A DNA stretch of 40,739 bases from Bacteroidetes bacterium GWA2_32_17 (GTDB lineage Bacteria > Bacteroidota > Bacteroidia > Bacteroidales > GWA2-32-17), in NCBI GenBank assembly GCA_001769035.1, contig MENF01000197.1, forward strand, positions 1 to 40,739, read 5' to 3'. Position numbers and translations under genes: made by a program. Every line of letters starts with the position of its first letter. The stretch's first letter is position 1. The notes under the pieces are model-generated. The model saw only the letters and a list, made by a program, of their open reading frames with translations, did no database searches and was not told the DNA's origin. Below are positions 1 to 9,039 of this stretch, piece by piece.

Positions 1-122
1 AAATTGTTATTTCTGTAAAGATATAATTATTTAAAAATATTAATTTTGCAAAGATATGAGCTATCGGATCGCCGTTTCAATATTTTTTTCAAACTCAATC
101 CGTTTCAGCTAAATTAATACCT

Positions 123-902
123 TTACTCTTCTTCTTTCATTTCTTCGGGCAAAAAATGCAAAAATGTATCGCCGCGTAATCCAAGTCGGATTGTTTCTAA
201 CGAAATCACTTCATTTGGTGCAATATTTCCAAGGTTAACGTTCGCACCTAATAATTTAACAAACCAAACTTGTTGTGATTTGTTCGGAGATTCCCAAAGT
301 ATCGATTCTTTTGGAACATTATCCAGAATTTTATTTATTAAAACAACATGCGCATTACCATTTGGCCGGTATATTCCAACATTACCACTTTCGCGTGCTT
401 CAGCAATAACATTAACAGAACCGGCTTCAAGCTCGTTATTCATCATTTTAATCCATTTGTTAGGAGCTATAATAATGCCTGCTTCTTTTGAGCCTACTTC
501 CGAAATTACTGTAAAATCTTTTGAAAGTTTTCGTATATATTCACATTTTACATCATGTTCCATGTGCATTGAGCCATCAGAAACTTCAATCATATCAACA
601 TTATAATTTGAAAGATATTTTAAAAAATCGTCGTACATATTTCTGATAACAAATGCCTCGAACAATGTACCACCAAAGTAAACTTGGATATTATTATCTT
701 TATATATTTTAATTTTTTCTTTTAAATTATTGGAAACTAACGAAGTTCCGAATCCAAGTTTAAGATAATCAATAAGATGCCCAGATGATTCGCATAAGTT
801 TTTAGCTTCCTGAACACTTAATCCCTTGTCCATAACCATTGTTAACCCTTTTTTTCGGGGTTTATCGTCGCGTTCAGGGATAAAAGGCAATTTATAATTC
901 AT
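123..902 (-). CDS. ComA-family phosphosulfolactate synthase-like protein
   Basis: A 259-aa soluble protein of the ComA family, TIM-barrel enzymes that add sulfite to phosphoenolpyruvate to give (2R)-phospho-3-sulfolactate, the first step of archaeal coenzyme M synthesis. Family-like glycine and acidic motifs are visible: KLGFGTS (48-54), YFGGTLFE (75-82), EVSDGS (106-111) and SEVGSKE (134-140). Length matches the family. It overlaps the upstream TPR gene by 11 bp on the same strand, so the two are probably co-transcribed. Coenzyme M is not expected in Bacteroidota, so the product may feed a sulfonate or sulfonolipid route, or a related reaction; that part is inference. Family membership is fairly sure, substrate is not. 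Confidence 0.85.
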   Translation of the reverse strand: MNYKLPFIPERDDKPRKKGLTMVMDKGLSVQEAKNLCESSGHLIDYLKLGFGTSLVSNNLKEKIKIYKDNNIQVYFGGTLFEAFVIRNMYDDFLKYLSNYNVDMIEVSDGSMHMEHDVKCEYIRKLSKDFTVISEVGSKEAGIIIAPNKWIKMMNNELEAGSVNVIAEARESGNVGIYRPNGNAHVVLINKILDNVPKESILWESPNKSQQVWFVKLLGANVNLGNIAPNEVISLETIRLGLRGDTFLHFLPEEMKEEE

Positions 903-2325
903 TTTTTTTATTTTTAGAAGGCAAATTTAATAATCCTTTAAACATTTCACAATCTTTTGCTTGAGGAAAAATATTTAAAAAATCTGAAATTAAAGAACTA
1001 TCTTCATCAATAGCATTTTTTAAAAATTCTGTAGCTTTTTTTTCTTTTCTGTTTAAAAAATACAAACCGGCTAAACGATACAATACTGGTGCTTTTTCGA
1101 GAACTGAAAATAGTCCTTCTTCTAAAACTGATATAGCTTTTTTATCGTTTTTAAGCTCTTCGTATATTTCAGATTGCAGCAAAACATAGTCTGTTTCTTC
1201 GGGTGAGATTTTTACAGCTATATCTGCATGATTTAAGGCATCATCTAAAATATTTGTTTTAAAAAAAAGTTCAGAAAGTGCATAATGAGCTTCAGGGTTT
1301 TCTTTATCTATTAATGCTGATTTTGAAAGACAAACAAGGCTAGTTGCAAAATCTTCTGATTGCATTTTAAGTATTCCTAAACCGAGCCATGCATCAGCAT
1401 GATTTTTATCTTTACGAATTGTTAAATCATAATATTTTATTGCGTTTTTAACATCATCAATTTTTTCGTAACACTCTCCTATTGAATAAAATACATCGGC
1501 ATATTCGCTATCGTATTTCAAATATTCTTTATAAACCTCAACAGCTTCATTATATTTTTCGAGATAAAAAAGTATATGTGCTTTAGCAAGTATTGCACTT
1601 AAATATGAGGGGTCTATTGCAAGTGAATAATCTAACGCTTCGAAAGCTTTCTCATAACTTTTAGTTTTTATATAAGCTAAACCAATATTATACCAGTTTA
1701 CTTCTAATAATGGCTCTATATCAATTGCTTTTAAATAATATTCTATACATTTATTGTAATTTGTCAAACAATCATAACAATATGCAATTTCAGTTATTGC
1801 ATCAATATTATTATTGTTAATTTCGATTGATTTTGACAAATATTTTATTGCCGATGTGAATTTATTTGCATGACTTAAATGAAATCCCATTGTTAAAAAT
1901 ATTTCATCTTTTTTTACTTCATCGGGTAGTATTTTTATACATTCTTCGAATTGACGAATAGACTCTTTGTAATTGTTTAAATTTAAGTATGTTATGCCTA
2001 ACAGTAAAAATATTTCAAAATTTTTGGGGTCGTGAATAATTGCAGTTTTTAATTCTGATAAAGCTTCAACAGGTTTACCTTTATCTAGTAATAATTGAGC
2101 TTTTTTAATTTTTATTTCAGGTGCCTGCGGAAAAAAATTTAATGCAATATTTGTAGCTTCAAATGCTCGTTTAAATTTATTTTGCTCAACATAAAACTCA
2201 ATAATTGACTCAAAATCAGTTACATCAAAATAAAATGGTTTTTTATTGTTTAATAAAGTTTCGTAACGATTTACAATTTCTTTACGATTTTTTTCTTCAA
2301 AATATCTGTCGTTTTCTTCAAACAT
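892..2325 (-). CDS. Tetratricopeptide repeat protein
   Basis: A 477-aa protein made almost entirely of about twelve 34-residue TPR helical pairs, for example the units around AITEIAYCYDCLTNYNKCIEYY and the recurrent pattern A-W-x-x-L-G-x. There is no signal peptide or membrane segment, so it is probably a cytoplasmic scaffold. Its 3' end overlaps the start of the ComA-like gene by 11 bp, which suggests translational coupling. TPR proteins at this position cannot be given a specific partner from sequence. A possible -7 box (TAATTTTG, minus strand, 2346-2353) lies about 20 bp before the ATG, without a clear -33 box. Confidence 0.85.
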   Translation of the reverse strand: MFEENDRYFEEKNRKEIVNRYETLLNNKKPFYFDVTDFESIIEFYVEQNKFKRAFEATNIALNFFPQAPEIKIKKAQLLLDKGKPVEALSELKTAIIHDPKNFEIFLLLGITYLNLNNYKESIRQFEECIKILPDEVKKDEIFLTMGFHLSHANKFTSAIKYLSKSIEINNNNIDAITEIAYCYDCLTNYNKCIEYYLKAIDIEPLLEVNWYNIGLAYIKTKSYEKAFEALDYSLAIDPSYLSAILAKAHILFYLEKYNEAVEVYKEYLKYDSEYADVFYSIGECYEKIDDVKNAIKYYDLTIRKDKNHADAWLGLGILKMQSEDFATSLVCLSKSALIDKENPEAHYALSELFFKTNILDDALNHADIAVKISPEETDYVLLQSEIYEELKNDKKAISVLEEGLFSVLEKAPVLYRLAGLYFLNRKEKKATEFLKNAIDEDSSLISDFLNIFPQAKDCEMFKGLLNLPSKNKKNEL

Positions 2326-2466
2326 AAATAAATTTCATTCAAACTCAAAATTAATAAAAAATACGATAAAAAAACATTTTTAATAAAAATTAGTTTCTTA
2401 AATAAAATGATAACAGATTAAAATAAAATATAATTTTACAAAAAATTTTATATTAAAATTAATATT

Positions 2467-3573
2467 GTGAAAAAAGTATTTAAAGTATTAGTTTACACAT
2501 TTGTAATAATTTTCGCTGTTATTGGATTTGGATTAACTGCATCTTATTTTGCTATTAAATTTCATTTAACCGACGACCCTGGTGCTGTTGATTACAACGA
2601 CAGACTATATAAGGAACTTTCTGATAAAAACAACAATTCAAAAGCAATTGATTCGACTGCATATTACAGTATGACTAATAACAACAGAGCAGAAGATTAC
2701 ATGAAAATTATGTTGCTTGGAAAATTTTATCCATACAATGCTAATTTAATTTTAAATGCTGTAAATAATTCAAACGACCCTATTCTTGCCGATAAATTAT
2801 TATCTGCTATTGATTTTAAAATGATAATAAATAAAGATTATATTGAACTTTTAGAAAAAGCCAAAAACATATACGAATATCCAATAAAACATGATACAAT
2901 GGCAAGTATTTTCGAATGGATGAATATTTCGGAATGGAACGATTTAAAAATTGCTATTTTTAAAGATAAAAAACTTATTGATAGCGCCGCATACCTTGCT
3001 GGTGTTGAGCCAAGAATTATAGTATGTTGTTTAATCGGCGAACAAATTCGTTTATTTAATTCTAAACGCGAAATTTACAAATCGTATATCGGACCTTTAA
3101 AAGTTTTGTCGGTAGAATCTCAATTTTCGCTTGGTGTTGCAGGAGTTAAAGGTTATACTGCAATGGCTATTGAGCGTAATTTAAAAGATTCTGTATCTCC
3201 TTATTATATAGGTAAAAAATATGAGCATTTGCTCGATTTTTATTCTCATGTACCCGATACCGAAAGATATCATCGTTTAACAAGTTACAGAAATCGTTTT
3301 TATCAGTATTTATATCCTGCACTTTATTTAAAACAAGTGCAAACTCAATGGAAAAAAGCGAACTTTGATATTTCTGAGCGTCCCGAAATATTAACAACAC
3401 TTTATAATGTAGGTTTTATTTCTTCAACTCCCAAAGTCGACCCGAAAGTTGGAGGTTCTATAATAAAAATTCATGATAAAGAATATACTTTTGGAGGTGT
3501 TGGATTCGACTTTTATTATTCGGGCGAACTTGCAAAAGAGTTCCCTTATTTAGAAAAAAAGTTTTGGGATTAA
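2467..3573 (+). CDS. Membrane-anchored protein with lytic-transglycosylase-like region
   Basis: A 368-aa protein opening with a GTG codon, then an N-terminal transmembrane segment (about residues 5-30) and a periplasmic part. Around residues 178-240 the pattern AGVEPRIIVCCLIGEQIR followed by S-Q-F-S-L-G-V-A-G-V-K-G-Y-T-A resembles the SLT fold: a Glu in a helix, then S-x-G-x-x-G-x-x-G-x-T-A. This suggests peptidoglycan cleavage or binding, but the rest of the chain is not one I recognise. The next gene, a membrane glycosyltransferase, starts 138 bp downstream on the same strand. The function is a hypothesis and the coding call is firm. Confidence 0.6.
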   Translation: MKKVFKVLVYTFVIIFAVIGFGLTASYFAIKFHLTDDPGAVDYNDRLYKELSDKNNNSKAIDSTAYYSMTNNNRAEDYMKIMLLGKFYPYNANLILNAVNNSNDPILADKLLSAIDFKMIINKDYIELLEKAKNIYEYPIKHDTMASIFEWMNISEWNDLKIAIFKDKKLIDSAAYLAGVEPRIIVCCLIGEQIRLFNSKREIYKSYIGPLKVLSVESQFSLGVAGVKGYTAMAIERNLKDSVSPYYIGKKYEHLLDFYSHVPDTERYHRLTSYRNRFYQYLYPALYLKQVQTQWKKANFDISERPEILTTLYNVGFISSTPKVDPKVGGSIIKIHDKEYTFGGVGFDFYYSGELAKEFPYLEKKFWD

Positions 3574-3711
3574 CGAAACTTGTCAGGCAGGGCTTTCTTC
3601 TTTCGGGGCTTGAAATTTGGGTTCCTGGAACTTTGGACTTATACCGCACAAGCGGGATTGGTATATTATACACACAGGAGTTTATTTATGTAACATAACT
3701 TATTAAAATTA

Positions 3712-5541
3712 ATGATATTATCTTTTAAAAAAAATGATTTTTACATTCTGCTTTTATTAAGCGTAATAGTTTTTATTATCGTTGCATTACGCTCTGTTTT
3801 TGTACCCTTTACTCACGACGAAGTTGCTACATTTTATTATTATATTCAATCACAAAATTTCCTCCCTTTTTATGCACATATTGACGCTAACAATCATGTA
3901 CTTAATAGTGCTACAGCATCTTTATTTTATTGTTTATTTGGGAATCATCCTTTTATACTTAGAATTCCCAATCTAATTGGTTTAGCATTACTAATTATTG
4001 GAGCATTTAGGATTTGCAATTTTATAAATAATCGTCTGTTAAAATTTTTGACGTTTTCACTCATTTTGTTTTCTTTTCATTGGATAAGTTTCTTTAGTAC
4101 TTGCCGAGGATATGGAATTTCGATGGGATTGCTTTTATTAAGTTTTACTTGTTTTCTACATTATATTCAGAATGTTAATAACATGAAGCAGTATATCTTA
4201 TTTAGTATATTTATTCAACTTGCCTTATCAGCCAATTTAACCTTATTTTTTTTAGTTGTATTATCTTTTTTATACATTGTATATCAACAAGTAATTAACC
4301 GAAAACTTTTAAATTATTACAATATTTTAATACTCGTAACTAATTTGCTGATAATTGCATTTTGGTTAAAATATATTATGTTATTAAAAGAGAGCAACGC
4401 ATTTTATTTAGGCAAGGGAGATAGTTATTGGGAAATAACTTTTTTATCGGTCATTGAAATTATTACAGGGACTAAAAATTTAATAATCAACAATATTATT
4501 GCATTATTATGTATATTGTTATTATTACTATCTGCATATAAATTAAAAATTTATAATTTAAAGCAAATTCATTCAAAATTTAACCATCCGTTGTTTGCTG
4601 TATTCTTTTTTATTATTTCTTTAATTATCAGTTTCTTTTTATTAAAATTATTTTTAAACGTTAATTACCCGCAAGAAAGGGCTGCATTGTTTTTTTATTT
4701 ATTATTTGTACTGTTAATTGTTTTTTGTTTAGATACATATAATAGCAAACTTGTAAATTTATTAAGTTATATGTTAATAGCTGCATTTATTCTGCACTTT
4801 ACTTTTAATTTAAATTTCAAAAAACATTCAATTGAAGAGTATGTTTCAATTCCCCAAAGATTTTATAACATTTTATTATCTGAACAACAAAAAAGTAATA
4901 CTCAAATTACAATTGGTGGAAGCAATGATTCTGAATTTATTTATGGTTTTTTAAATTACAGAAATGGTGGAAAATTAAACTTAATTGACCCTGCAAAAAA
5001 AATGACAATGAACTGTGATTATTACATTGCCCAAATGTGCGATAGTCCTTTTTACAAACCATATTATTCCGAAATTATCCATGAACCCGATTGGGGTTTT
5101 GCTTTGTTAAAACGAAAAGAAAAAATTGAGCGTGAAGTAATATGGACATCAAAAAAAGCCATTGAAATAAATTGCGAAGATGAATTTGTAAACATTTTCA
5201 AATTTAAAGACACTACCTTAACAAACACCCAACCTATTCTTGTTGAATTAAATTTTGATATTATAAGCTCACCCGTTCCTAATTTATCATGGTTTGTTCT
5301 TGATATCAATGATTTTAATGAAGAAAATAATATTTATAAAAGAATTCCGCTTAATTGGTTGAAATCAGATTGGAATAATTCTAAAAATAATAGATACTGT
5401 TTTGTAACAGATAAGCTCCCAAAAAAAATTAAAAAAATGATTTTCTATTACTGGAATTCAAATAAAGAATATTCAAAAATAACAATTAGTAAAGTAGTTA
5501 TATACAAATTAATAGGAAAAGGATTAGATTATTCTATTTGA
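3712..5541 (+). CDS. GT39/ArnT-like integral membrane glycosyltransferase
   Basis: A 609-aa protein with roughly eleven hydrophobic segments over residues 1-365 and a soluble C-terminal domain of about 240 residues. The first extracytoplasmic loop holds FTHDEVATFYYY, the acidic Asp-Glu motif typical of GT-C fold enzymes (PMT/ArnT type) that transfer sugars from polyprenyl-phosphate donors, followed by an N-N-H-V-L-N stretch. It probably glycosylates a lipid or protein in the periplasm; donor and acceptor are unknown. The start at ATG 3712 fits the first hydrophobic segment. It is convergent with iorB. Confidence 0.75.
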   Translation: MILSFKKNDFYILLLLSVIVFIIVALRSVFVPFTHDEVATFYYYIQSQNFLPFYAHIDANNHVLNSATASLFYCLFGNHPFILRIPNLIGLALLIIGAFRICNFINNRLLKFLTFSLILFSFHWISFFSTCRGYGISMGLLLLSFTCFLHYIQNVNNMKQYILFSIFIQLALSANLTLFFLVVLSFLYIVYQQVINRKLLNYYNILILVTNLLIIAFWLKYIMLLKESNAFYLGKGDSYWEITFLSVIEIITGTKNLIINNIIALLCILLLLLSAYKLKIYNLKQIHSKFNHPLFAVFFFIISLIISFFLLKLFLNVNYPQERAALFFYLLFVLLIVFCLDTYNSKLVNLLSYMLIAAFILHFTFNLNFKKHSIEEYVSIPQRFYNILLSEQQKSNTQITIGGSNDSEFIYGFLNYRNGGKLNLIDPAKKMTMNCDYYIAQMCDSPFYKPYYSEIIHEPDWGFALLKRKEKIEREVIWTSKKAIEINCEDEFVNIFKFKDTTLTNTQPILVELNFDIISSPVPNLSWFVLDINDFNEENNIYKRIPLNWLKSDWNNSKNNRYCFVTDKLPKKIKKMIFYYWNSNKEYSKITISKVVIYKLIGKGLDYSI

Positions 5542-5561
5542 ATGAAATTAAAGAAGATTAA

Positions 5562-5639
5562 CAGGATTTATATCGTTACCCAATCTTATCAATCTTTCTT
5601 ATCAATCACCCTCAACCTCAACCTTAAAAATAATCATTC
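5562..5639. repeat. Short-word repeat tract after the glycosyltransferase and iorB stops
   Basis: This short tract between convergent gene ends carries AATCTTATCAATCTTTCTT followed by CTCAACCTCAACC. The same words, in the same orientation, fill the iorA-iorB spacer and part of 35650-35760. It runs into the iorB stop codon. No gene is visible in it. Confidence 0.6.
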
Positions 5640-6218
5640 CTAATGTGATAACGCATGTTTACGTCCTGCCTCAAGAGCTTTTACATTCAAATCAATAACA
5701 TTTTGCCCTTTGTTTTTAAAAATCTTATTTATTGCACTTATTAAAATTTCAAACGGGATATCGAGATATGGTGATGCCGCTCCAAGTATAACAATATTAG
5801 CCGATTTTTCGGAACCCAATTCTTTTGCAATATTGTCCGCATCAACCAATACATGATTCGGTAGTTTTTTTATTTCACTTAAAATTGTTTCAATTGGAGG
5901 ATAATTTGGAATATTGTTATAAGGAATTGAATTAGTAATTAGCCAACCATTTTTTGACAGATAAGGTAAATATCTTAAACTCTCCATTGGTTCAACAGAA
6001 ATTATTATATCTGCTTTCCCAAAAGGAATTAAATCGGAATAAATTTCTTGAGCCGAAATTCTCATATTCGACATTACATCGCCACCTCTTTGGCTCATAC
6101 CATGAACTTCGCTTTGTTTTAAAAACAATCCCATTTCAATTGCAGCAGCACCAATAGTGGTAGCAATTGATAAAATGCCCTGCCCTCCTACTCCGGCAAT
6201 CACAATATCTTTTTTCAT
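5640..6218 (-). CDS. iorB: Indolepyruvate:ferredoxin oxidoreductase, beta subunit
   Basis: A 192-aa gamma-type pyruvate-ferredoxin-oxidoreductase domain. It opens with IVIAGVGGQGILS, the family glycine motif, and contains EVHGMSQRGGDV (about 38-49), a hallmark of IorB. With IorA it oxidatively decarboxylates aryl pyruvates to aryl-acetyl-CoA with reduction of ferredoxin, in aromatic amino-acid catabolism, in the cytoplasm. Length is normal for the subunit. IorA lies upstream on the same strand, but 599 bp away instead of adjacent. Confidence 0.93.
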   Translation of the reverse strand: MKKDIVIAGVGGQGILSIATTIGAAAIEMGLFLKQSEVHGMSQRGGDVMSNMRISAQEIYSDLIPFGKADIIISVEPMESLRYLPYLSKNGWLITNSIPYNNIPNYPPIETILSEIKKLPNHVLVDADNIAKELGSEKSANIVILGAASPYLDIPFEILISAINKIFKNKGQNVIDLNVKALEAGRKHALSH

Positions 6219-6817
6219 TTGTTAATATATTTTATAGTTTACTGTTCAAGAAAGTTCAAGAAAGTTCAAAAAGTTCAAAAAGTTTAAAAATGTTCATTGT
6301 TCTATGTTCAAAAAAGTTCATTGTTCTACGTTCACTGTTCACTGCTGACTGTGGACTGTTGACTGTGGACTGCTGACTGTGGACTGCCTACTGTTTACTG
6401 TTCATTGTTAACCGTTTTTTTAATCTTGCCTTCTCAATCTTATCAATCTGTCTTCCCAATCTTTTCAATCTTTCTCAACCTCAACCTTAACCTCAACCCC
6501 ATTCCTCAACCTCAAATATAATCAATCCTATCAATCTGTCTTCCCAATCTTTTCAATCTTTCTCAACCTTACCCCTCAACCTCAACCTCAAATATAATCA
6601 ATCCTATCAATCTGTCTTCCCAATCTTTTCAATCTTTCTTAACCTTAACCTCATTCCTCAACCTCAACCTTAACCTCAACCTTACCCCTCAACCTCAACC
6701 TCAAATATAATCAATCCTATCAATCTTGCCTTATCAATCTTTTCAATCTTTCTTAACCTCAACCTCAACCTTACCCCTCAACCTTAAATTTAACCATTCT
6801 CTTGTGCTTTGTTTTTA
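6219..6817. repeat. Low-complexity repeat spacer between iorA and iorB
   Basis: These 599 bp contain no credible gene. Two repeat types are stacked. From 6240 to 6415 there are variations on GTTCAAAAAGTTCA, GTTCACTGTTCACTG and GACTGTGGACTGTTGACTG. From about 6420 to 6795 there is a larger imperfect unit made of TCAATCTTTTCAATCTTTCT, CTCAACCTCAACC and CTCAAATATAATCAATCC. The last of these starts at 6511, 6587 and 6700. The tract separates two genes that are normally adjacent in an operon. Confidence 0.85.
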
Positions 6818-8425
6818 TTAATTATGTTTTATAAATTTTTCTCTCATTCTTTTATCAAGTGTAATTATACATTCACGCCGTGTAATTATAACAGATGGAC
6901 CATTATATGCCAATTCTTCCTTAATTATTTTAACATTTTCATCATGGTTTTTTGGTAATGGTTTTAAAACTCTTAAATGTTCTGGTTCGATACCAACTCC
7001 CAAACAAATTGCATCAATTTTATTTAATGCTGCAGATGGTTGTCCACCTGTCATGCCAGTTGTGAAATTATCTAAAATAAAAACTTTTACATTAGCTTTA
7101 TGCGTTGCACAATCTAATAAACCTGTCATTCCGCTATGGGTAAAAGTCGAATCTCCTATTACTGCAATTGCCGGTGTTAAGCCAGCATCGGAAGCACCAT
7201 AAGCCATTGTAATTGATGCTCCCATATCAACACAAGAATTAATTGACTCTAATGGTGGTAATGCACCTAAAGTATAACAACCAATATCTGAGAATACTCT
7301 GCCTTTCGAGTAATCTTTTAATGCTTCATTTAATGCTAAAAAAGTATCGTTATGCGGGCAACCTTTGCAAAGTGAAGGCGGACGAGGAGCTACAACTGCA
7401 GGAACTGCCTGTCCATAAGTATCTTCCAAACCTAATGCAACTGCAACATTATTTGGAGTTAACTCACCATTGCGTGGTAAAGTCCCATCTAATCTTCCAT
7501 GAATAGGTTTTCCAATGTTTAAAATACCTTTTAATAATTCTTCTATTAGCGGATAACCATCTTCGAAAACATAAATTTCGCTACATTCGGAATAAATTTT
7601 TTGAATCATTTTACGTGGAACTGGATGCTGACCAATTACTAACAATGGATAAGGCAAGTTATTATTTTGATAATTTTCCATTATGTAATTGTATGCTATT
7701 CCACAAGCAATTAAACCTTTAGATTTATCTTTTACATTAAAATATTTATTGAAATTAGAAATTTCAGCTTCATTTTCAAATTTTACCTGATTGTCAAGTA
7801 ATTTACGATAGTTTTTTTTTGCTATAACAGGCAGCAAAATAAATTGTTTTAAATTAGATGGGAGTTTTAATAAATTTTGTTCTTTCTCAAATTTTCTAAC
7901 TACTCCTGCCCTACTGTGTGCCATACGGGTTGTAATTCGAAGCATTACGGGGACATTATATTTTTCTGATATTTCAAAACCATAATGTACCATATTATAT
8001 GCTTCTTGTTGCGAAAAAGGTTCAAATATTGGAATTAATGCAAACTTACCATAAAATCTGCTATCTTGCTCATTTTGAGATGAGTGCATTGATGGGTCAT
8101 CGGCAACTACAACTATTAAACCACCATTAACGCCAGTAATTGCTGAATTTATAAAACCATCGGCGGCAACATTTAAACCAACATGTTTCATACAAACCAT
8201 AGCTCTTTTACCGGCATACGACATACCAAGAGCTGCCTCCATAGCAGTTTTTTCGTTTGTGCACCATTTTGCCTTTACACCTTTTTGTTTTGCTATTGCT
8301 GAATTAACAATATATTCAGTAATTTCTGTAGATGGAGTTCCGGGATAAGCATATACTCCCGATAAACCCGAATCAATAGCTCCTAAAGCAATGGCTTCGT
8401 CGCCTAACAATAATAATTTCTGCAT
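6818..8425 (-). CDS. iorA: Indolepyruvate:ferredoxin oxidoreductase, alpha subunit
   Basis: A 535-aa fused alpha/beta-type subunit. The N-terminus has the pyrimidine-binding half (GVYAYPGTPSTEITEYI; then TNEKTAMEAALG). The C-terminal half holds CKGCPHNDTF and the thiamine-diphosphate site GDSTFTHSGMTG ending in N-x-x-T-G-M-T-G-G-Q-P. It catalyses ferredoxin-linked oxidation of indolepyruvate and phenylpyruvate together with IorB. The protein ends soon after SVIITRRECI, so the C-terminal 2[4Fe-4S] ferredoxin module known from archaeal IorA is absent. A possible -7 box (TATTTTTG, minus strand, 8460-8467) lies about 35 bp before the ATG. Confidence 0.93.
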   Translation of the reverse strand: MQKLLLLGDEAIALGAIDSGLSGVYAYPGTPSTEITEYIVNSAIAKQKGVKAKWCTNEKTAMEAALGMSYAGKRAMVCMKHVGLNVAADGFINSAITGVNGGLIVVVADDPSMHSSQNEQDSRFYGKFALIPIFEPFSQQEAYNMVHYGFEISEKYNVPVMLRITTRMAHSRAGVVRKFEKEQNLLKLPSNLKQFILLPVIAKKNYRKLLDNQVKFENEAEISNFNKYFNVKDKSKGLIACGIAYNYIMENYQNNNLPYPLLVIGQHPVPRKMIQKIYSECSEIYVFEDGYPLIEELLKGILNIGKPIHGRLDGTLPRNGELTPNNVAVALGLEDTYGQAVPAVVAPRPPSLCKGCPHNDTFLALNEALKDYSKGRVFSDIGCYTLGALPPLESINSCVDMGASITMAYGASDAGLTPAIAVIGDSTFTHSGMTGLLDCATHKANVKVFILDNFTTGMTGGQPSAALNKIDAICLGVGIEPEHLRVLKPLPKNHDENVKIIKEELAYNGPSVIITRRECIITLDKRMREKFIKHN

Positions 8426-8536
8426 ATTTTGATTTTTTATTTTTCTATTTTAATTTTTTCAAAAATATCAATAATTAAATAATATTTATAAGAATAATAT
8501 CATGTTTAATAATATCTTTTTATATTTAGCATGATG

Positions 8537-8951
8537 TTACGAATAAATAGTTAACACAATTTTTCTTCTGCCACCATGTTCGCGAAATTCGCACAAATAA
8601 ATACCTTGCCATATTCCTAAACCTAATTTACCATTAACAATAGGTATATTAATAGTTTGTCCTAAAATTGAAGATTTAATATGTGCCGACATATCATCTT
8701 TACCTTCAAACACATGAGTAAATTCTTTATAATTATCAGGAACTAAATAATTTAAAAAATTATTAAAATCATTACGTACTAAAGGGTCAGAGTTTTCATT
8801 AATTATTATTGCAGCAGATGTATGTTTTAAAAAAATATTTAACAGTCCAGATGGATGGATGGGAATTTGTTAAATTATCAATTAATTCATTTGTTATTAA
8901 ATGAATCCCTCTTTTGTATGAACCAAGCATTATTTCTTTTTGCCAAATCAT
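8537..8951 (-). pseudogene. YjbQ/UPF0047 family gene, frameshifted
   Basis: Read on the minus strand, the frame from ATG 8951 gives MIWQKEIMLGSYKRGIHLIT and continues to HPS. It then shifts into a frame that soon stops. The correct continuation (HPSGLLNIFLKHTSAA, then NENSDP and, near the end, FREHGGRRKIVLTIYS) lies in another frame down to the stop at 8537-8539. The switch point is a run of three GATG units on the plus strand (8850-8861). Removing one unit restores a single frame of about 136 aa, the normal length of this family (thiamine-phosphate-synthase-like YjbQ). It is either a recent slippage mutation, a phase-variable state, or an assembly error. Confidence 0.88.
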
Positions 8952-9019
8952 ATTTTTATTTTTTTCAAAATTAATTATAATGTTATCATAAAATATAAAG
9001 TTCAAAAAATACGTACCTT

Positions 9020-9027
9020 TATATTTG
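9020..9027 (+). promoter_or_regulatory. Possible -7 box for the gene at 9040
   Basis: TATATTTG matches the Bacteroidota -7 consensus TAnnTTTG and ends 12 bp before the ATG at 9040. I do not see a good -33 TTTG at 19-21 bp upstream, so this is tentative. Confidence 0.35.
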
Positions 9028-9039
9028 ATAAAAACAATA

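Noticed and set aside
1-122. Regulatory element or partial gene at the window start
   Set aside because: AT-rich spacer with a GCTATCGGATCG word reminiscent of the CCGATAGCTATCGG palindrome, but too short and incomplete to call.
3660-3711. Shine-Dalgarno AGGAG before the glycosyltransferase
   Set aside because: It lies about 35 bp before the ATG, too far to act; this phylum rarely uses such sites.
6167-6376. 69-codon frame in the iorA-iorB region
   Set aside because: It is formed by the antisense of iorB and the GTTCAAAAAG repeats.
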